Assembly: GCF_002804125.1 (NCBI RefSeq)
Contig: NZ_CP024966.1
Span: 783,967 to 847,966 of the forward strand
Direction: 5' to 3'
DNA: 64,000 nucleotides
Source: Mesoplasma entomophilum
GTDB taxonomy: Bacteria > Bacillota_I > Bacilli_A > Mycoplasmatales > Mycoplasmataceae
Under the pieces are notes generated by a model, which was given only the letters and a program-made list of their open reading frames with translations, did not search any database and had not been told where the DNA came from. This document shows positions 60,472 through 64,000 of the stretch, piece by piece. Position 1 is the stretch's first letter. Each line of letters starts with the position of its first letter. Position numbers and translations under genes: made by a program.

Positions 60472-60498
60472 GACCACAAATAATTGCGGTCTTATTTT
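60464..60498. terminator. Bidirectional terminator between HAD gene and tadA
   Basis: AATAAGACC and GGTCTTATT around a ~12-base loop, with A/T runs on both sides; it serves both convergent genes and overlaps both gene ends. Confidence 0.85.
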
Positions 60499-60923
60499 CT
60501 TTTATGTTTGAAAAAATCTGATATTATGTTTTGATATTTTAATTCCAATTTTAAATCTTCAAGTTTTGTTATATTCATTTTAATTTCATCTATATTAACA
60601 TCATTTCTAAAACTCATTTTAATGTTTTCTGTTAAATAAACTACATTATTGATCTTTGCTTGTTTAATGGCTCCATAGCACATTAAACAAGGCTCTAAAG
60701 TAGTAAAAAGAGTGAAATCAGACAAATTTGCATTATTTACTTTTCTTATTGCCTTATTAATTGCATTTATTTCTGCGTGCCCTGTTATTTTTTTTCTTTT
60801 GTAACTATTGTTATATGAAAAAAAAGCTATTTTTTCGTCCTTTATTAGACAAGAAAAAACGGGTACGTCCTTTGTGTTACTTTTTACTTTAATCTTGTTT
60901 ACATATTTTTCAAAATTCATCAT
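60492..60923 (-). CDS. tadA: tRNA-specific adenosine deaminase
   Basis: Deaminates A34 of tRNA-Arg to inosine. 143 residues. Zinc-deaminase motifs GHAEINAINKA (His and catalytic Glu) and FTTLEPCLMCYGAI (two Cys). No ribosome-binding site is seen before the ATG; a TATAAT (60930-60935) lies only about seven bases upstream, so the message may be leaderless. The second ATG one codon on is the alternative start. The SRP RNA gene is immediately upstream on the same strand. Confidence 0.93.
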   Translation of the reverse strand: MMNFEKYVNKIKVKSNTKDVPVFSCLIKDEKIAFFSYNNSYKRKKITGHAEINAINKAIRKVNNANLSDFTLFTTLEPCLMCYGAIKQAKINNVVYLTENIKMSFRNDVNIDEIKMNITKLEDLKLELKYQNIISDFFKHKRK

Positions 60924-60944
60924 AGTTTAATTATAAACAAAAAA

Positions 60945-61020
60945 CCGTGATACAAGACACATTCCCTTATAGCTGCTACCTTCCGGTCCTGACTCATTCG
61001 GGCGTAATCTTTATCACGGC
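60945..61020 (-). ncRNA. ffs: Signal recognition particle RNA (4.5S/SRP RNA)
   Basis: Minus strand contains the invariant domain IV hairpin: GTCAGGACCGGAAGGTAGCAGC in two pieces, GTCAGGACCGG with the GGAA tetraloop, then AAGGTAGCAGC. The ends pair (CCGTGATA with TATCACGG) to give a single long hairpin of about 76 bases, as in small bacterial SRP RNAs. A T-run follows. It binds Ffh and targets membrane proteins; yidC lies nearby. Confidence 0.97.
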
Positions 61021-61055
61021 AATATTATTATACATTTAAAATATCTTTTTTAAAA

Positions 61056-61856
61056 CTAATCCATTTTAATATCACTTAATTTATTGATAACATATTTAGC
61101 TTTATCTCTTATATTCACATTATGTTCTTGAATTACCATATAAGAATTTTCAAAGAATTCTTTAAACATTGAAAGATCATTATTATCATCACCTGCAACT
61201 ATTATATCTTTTTTATCAATGTTAAATATTTTTGCCATCTCTTTTATAGCATTTCCTTTTGAAACTTCAGCATTGTGAATTTCATTAAAAGTAATTTCTT
61301 TTAAATTATTTGAAACATAACTAAAACTTATTCTCTTATTTTTAAGATTTTTCATAAGCATATTTCATGTTGACGTTTTGCAACTCATTTTAAAGCAAAT
61401 CATTTCTTTGTCCTTAATGTAATTAAAAGGTTTATTTTGAGGTCTCATACCCATAAAAGTTTTTGACATTTCTTCTTCTCAATGATCATGATAAAAGAAA
61501 TTCTCTTCTCCTTTAAATGAATAAACTAAACTAAATATTTCGCTTCTATTGTTTTCAACAAAACTAATTATTTCATTTGTTAAATTAGTTGGCAAATATT
61601 TTGCAAATAATTCATTGCTATTATTATCATATATTGCTGCCCCTGCATTTGTTAAATAATAATCAGGTATAAAATTAGGGTAATTTTCTTTTAAGTGATC
61701 AGATATATGTTCAAAAGGTCTACCTGTAGCAATGATTATTTTATTTCCATTTTTTTGTCATTTCATCATAAAGTCCATATCAATTTTAGTAATTAAGTTT
61801 TTTTCATCTCTACTGTTTCTTAAAGTTCCATCAAAATCTGTAAAAAGTCATTTCAT
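61056..61856 (-). CDS. HAD-family (Cof-type) phosphatase
   Basis: 266 residues. Motif I TDFDGTLR, motif II IIATGRPFEH, motif IV VAGDDNNDLSMF. Cof-type with a C2 cap. Same length and start (MKWLFTDFDG versus MKWWISDFDG) as the plus-strand gene at 59671, so a likely paralogue. GGAG precedes the ATG. Substrate probably a sugar or nucleotide phosphate; unknown. Confidence 0.9.
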
Positions 61857-61927
61857 ATATTATTCTCCGATCGTTTTCTTATAAAAATTATACATTCAAT
61901 GTAATTGTTTAAAAATGTTTTTGTTTA

Positions 61928-61956
61928 TAAAAAAATAACAGTTTCCTGTTATTAAA
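61928..61956 (-). terminator. Terminator after yidC
   Basis: Minus strand AATAACAG, GAAA, CTGTTATT then TTTTT. Confidence 0.9.
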
Positions 61957-63204
61957 TTACTTATTTAATTTTGTTAATCTTCTTTCTTCTTGACGTTTTC
62001 TACGTTGAACTTCTTGCACAGAACGGTTAGCTTTGTGTTGGTTTCAGAAGAAGAAACCTAAAGTTTGTATGATTTGGAAAGTTGATGAGAATATTCAGTA
62101 AATTGCAACCCCTGAAGCTACTGATGCAACAACGAAGATAAATACAAATGCAAATACACCCTGCATAATATATTGTTTTTTACGTGCTTTTCTTTGTGCT
62201 TCAGTTAATGTTATTGATTTTTGTTTAATTGATTGTAAAACTAATGGCAATAACATTGATATGATTTGCAATGGTAGATAAACAGCAAGTAATGAAAGAT
62301 AAATCACTTCTCCATTTAACATTTGTGACCACGGTTTTTCAATTAATGCAATTAATCCTACATTAGCAATTTTTAATGATTTTGTTGATCTAACAATTGC
62401 ATAAATCGCAAATAGAAATGGCATTGATGCAAAAGCTCCAGCCATTGATGAAAATGGTGAGAATCCTTCTTTTTTCTGCAATGCTTGCATTTCAGCCGAC
62501 ATTTTTTGTCTTGCTTGTGGTGATTTATCACCTTTGTACTTAGCTTGAATGTCTGCTTGCTTTAATTGAAATGCTTGTTGTTTATGTTGATTTACTTGGG
62601 ATTTTCAAGTAAATGCTAATGATATAGATTTAATAATAATAACTGTAAATAAAATTGCAAATATAACTGATACTCCATAACTTGTGTTTCCTAATTCAGG
62701 ATTTAATGTTCCCGACATACCCTTAATTAATGAATTAAGTAACAGGGCTGTTGGATAAACGAAGAACCCATAGAAAGGTGAGCCAGTCTTTGAAAAGGCT
62801 TCTGATCATGAACTAATAACGTTATAGGCATATTGTTGACCATTTAAGCCAGTTACTATAACTGCTCAGTTTTGAGAAGGCTTCTCTCCTAAGGCAGAAA
62901 TAACAATTTCAAATGAAACACCTGGCATGTAAACTCTTCTACCTGTCATATCAGTAACTTCTTGAATTAAATATGGATCTTGATACATTTGCACACAACC
63001 TCATATCATTGAAATTATGATAAATAAAAATCCTAAAATTTTAACTCATTTTCAAATAAGTTTTAATATTCTTTTTCTATCATTACTATCTGACATTTTT
63101 TGCCAAAAAGTTTTTTTTGTTTTTGTGGTGCTATTTGAGTTCATATATGACATAACCCCATTTTTCTTAGGGTTTGACATAAATAATTGATTTTCATTAT
63201 ACAA
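61957..63204 (-). CDS. yidC: Membrane protein insertase YidC (Oxa1 family)
   Basis: Inserts membrane proteins with or after SecYEG. 415 residues, about five membrane spans (around 45-65, 160-180, 190-215, 300-325, 355-385). YidC core: SLAFTWKSQVNQHK, the basic cytoplasmic loop, PFLFAIYAIVRST and the C-terminal basic tail. Start chosen as TTG at 63204, six bases after GGAGGTG and in frame; the ATG eight codons later has no ribosome-binding site. Mollicute YidC lacks the large periplasmic loop of Gram-negatives. Part of rpmH-rnpA-yidC. Confidence 0.94.
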
Positions 63205-63220
63205 AACTAGCACCTCCTTG

Positions 63221-63553
63221 CTATTTAAAAAATCTAACGATTAACTTTCTTAATTCTCTTTGATTTTGATCAAAAGAATTTTGCATCAATCTATTTCTTG
63301 CGATAACAATAATATCGTATGAAAATTCAGGTGATGTTTTAATTTGATCTTGAATCATCATTCTAATTTGTCTCTTTATTTTATTTCTGGTAACAGCATT
63401 TCCTAATTTTTTGCCAACACTTATTCCATATCTAAAATATCCTTTATCATTTTTAGAGTAATAAATAACAAACGAAGAATTTCTATAAAATTCTTGTTTA
63501 CTTATTATTTCTTGAAATTCAAAATTCTTTTTTATAATTTTTTTATTTTTCAT
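63221..63553 (-). CDS. rnpA: Ribonuclease P protein component
   Basis: 110 residues. The RNR motif region is GISVGKKLGNAVTRNKIKRQ, with the conserved R-N-x-x-K-R basic surface. Part of the universal rpmH-rnpA-yidC cluster near oriC. It assists RNase P RNA in 5' tRNA maturation. The RNA partner rnpB is not in the window. Confidence 0.96.
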   Translation of the reverse strand: MKNKKIIKKNFEFQEIISKQEFYRNSSFVIYYSKNDKGYFRYGISVGKKLGNAVTRNKIKRQIRMMIQDQIKTSPEFSYDIIVIARNRLMQNSFDQNQRELRKLIVRFFK

Positions 63554-63565
63554 CTCACAAAAAAA

Positions 63566-63700
63566 TTAAGCAGTTAATTTAGCTCTACCTTTTGCTCTAC
63601 GAGCTTTAATAACTTTTCTTCCATTTTTAGTAGCCATTCTTGCTCTAAAACCGTGAACACGAGCGTGTTTAATTTTTGATGGTTGTCAAGTTCTTTTCAT
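63566..63700 (-). CDS. rpmH: 50S ribosomal protein L34
   Basis: 44 residues: [20 protein letters not shown] followed by [18 protein letters not shown]. Complete L34, with the Trp as TGA. AGGGGG precedes the ATG. First gene of rpmH-rnpA-yidC, directly beside the origin region as in most bacteria. Confidence 0.98.
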
Positions 63701-63739
63701 TGTATTCAAACCCCCTTTTAAAGTTGATAATTCTTGTTA

Positions 63740-63745
63740 ATTATA
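63740..63745 (-). promoter_or_regulatory. Candidate rpmH promoter (-10)
   Basis: Minus strand TATAAT about 40 bases before the rpmH start, with a weak -35 (TATACT at 17 bases). Confidence 0.5.
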
Positions 63746-64000
63746 ATATAAGTGCCATAAAAAGTATAGTTATTTATTGTTATTTTTAATAAATTTTTTC
63801 CATCTGATTTTTTAATCTATTTTTTCAACGTATTTTTTAACCTTATGTGGAAAAGTGGAAAAAAGTTAGATAAACACTATACTATTGTTTTTTTTCTTAA
63901 TTACGCATGTTCATTTCTTTTTAATTTAAATTTTTACCCACACATTGTGGAAAACTATAACTAATCTGTGTTTTAATTTATTTTATGAAGGGGAACTAGT
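63746..64000. other. dnaA upstream region, probable oriC half
   Basis: No gene. DnaA-box-like 9-mers: TTTTCCACA on the minus strand at 63846-63854 and 63946-63954, and TTACCCACA on the plus strand at 63934-63942 (one mismatch to TTATCCACA). Long AT-rich tracts surround them. The last bases GAAGGGGAACTAGT carry a ribosome-binding site, and a start codon is expected just beyond the edge; by synteny this should be dnaA, which is not visible here. Confidence 0.75.

Overview
The window is an AT-rich bacterial chromosome segment from a Mollicute, most likely Mesoplasma or Entomoplasma (Entomoplasmataceae), possibly M. florum itself. The evidence is: in-frame TGA read as tryptophan in nearly every gene (for example the TGA giving the C-terminal HYRW of ribosomal protein S7), only release factor 1 present, very low GC, dense overlapping genes, no cell-wall genes, and a purine riboswitch resembling the guanine/2'-deoxyguanosine variants known from M. 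florum. The genus call is inference; the genetic code is read directly. Many reading frames look broken if TGA is taken as stop; the coordinates here use genetic code 4.

Region 1-3.7 kb holds a sugar system: a PTS permease with fused IIA-IIB-IIC domains that runs off the left edge, an RpiR-type regulator and a ROK-family sugar kinase. A structured 430-base gap follows, then the str operon (rpsL-rpsG-fusA-tuf, 4-8.5 kb). From 8.6 to 15.2 kb are cardiolipin synthase between two unknown genes, a GNAT-like protein, a possible degenerate nuclease, tsaC and a large membrane protein. From 15.2 to 21 kb are prmC, prfA, tdk, a DHH phosphoesterase, a degenerate ABC-ATPase-like protein and rpmE. From 21 to 32 kb are fba, an ABC exporter, an acetyltransferase, pyrG, rpoE, an HD hydrolase, gltX, a dicarboxylate/amino-acid symporter and an NADH/CoA-disulfide oxidoreductase.

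From 32 to 41.8 kb are topA, a RecB-like nuclease, a uracil permease with a putative leader ORF and hairpin, a YgjP-type metallopeptidase, ychF, a DUF951 protein, rsmG, pgsA and an amino-acid permease. From 41.8 to 48.4 kb lies a nucleoside salvage operon: purine riboswitch, BMP-family lipoprotein, double ATPase, two permeases (one with a long coiled-coil tail) and purine nucleoside phosphorylase. From 48.4 to 59.5 kb are a membrane-anchored HU-like protein, mnmG, ftsH and the tightly packed tilS-trmN6-holB-tmk-recR-dnaX cluster (read right to left). The last part carries two related HAD phosphatases around tadA and the SRP RNA, then yidC-rnpA-rpmH and a region with DnaA boxes ending in a ribosome-binding site, i.e. 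the left flank of dnaA and probably oriC.

Nearly all genes are on the minus strand, running away from the putative origin at the right end, as expected for co-orientation with replication. No tRNA, rRNA, insertion sequence, prophage or CRISPR array was seen. The most unusual items are the riboswitch-controlled salvage operon, the HU domain tethered to the membrane, the ABC-ATPase-like protein that has lost its ATP site, the ABC permease with a coiled-coil tail, and the short leader ORF overlapping a terminator before uraA.
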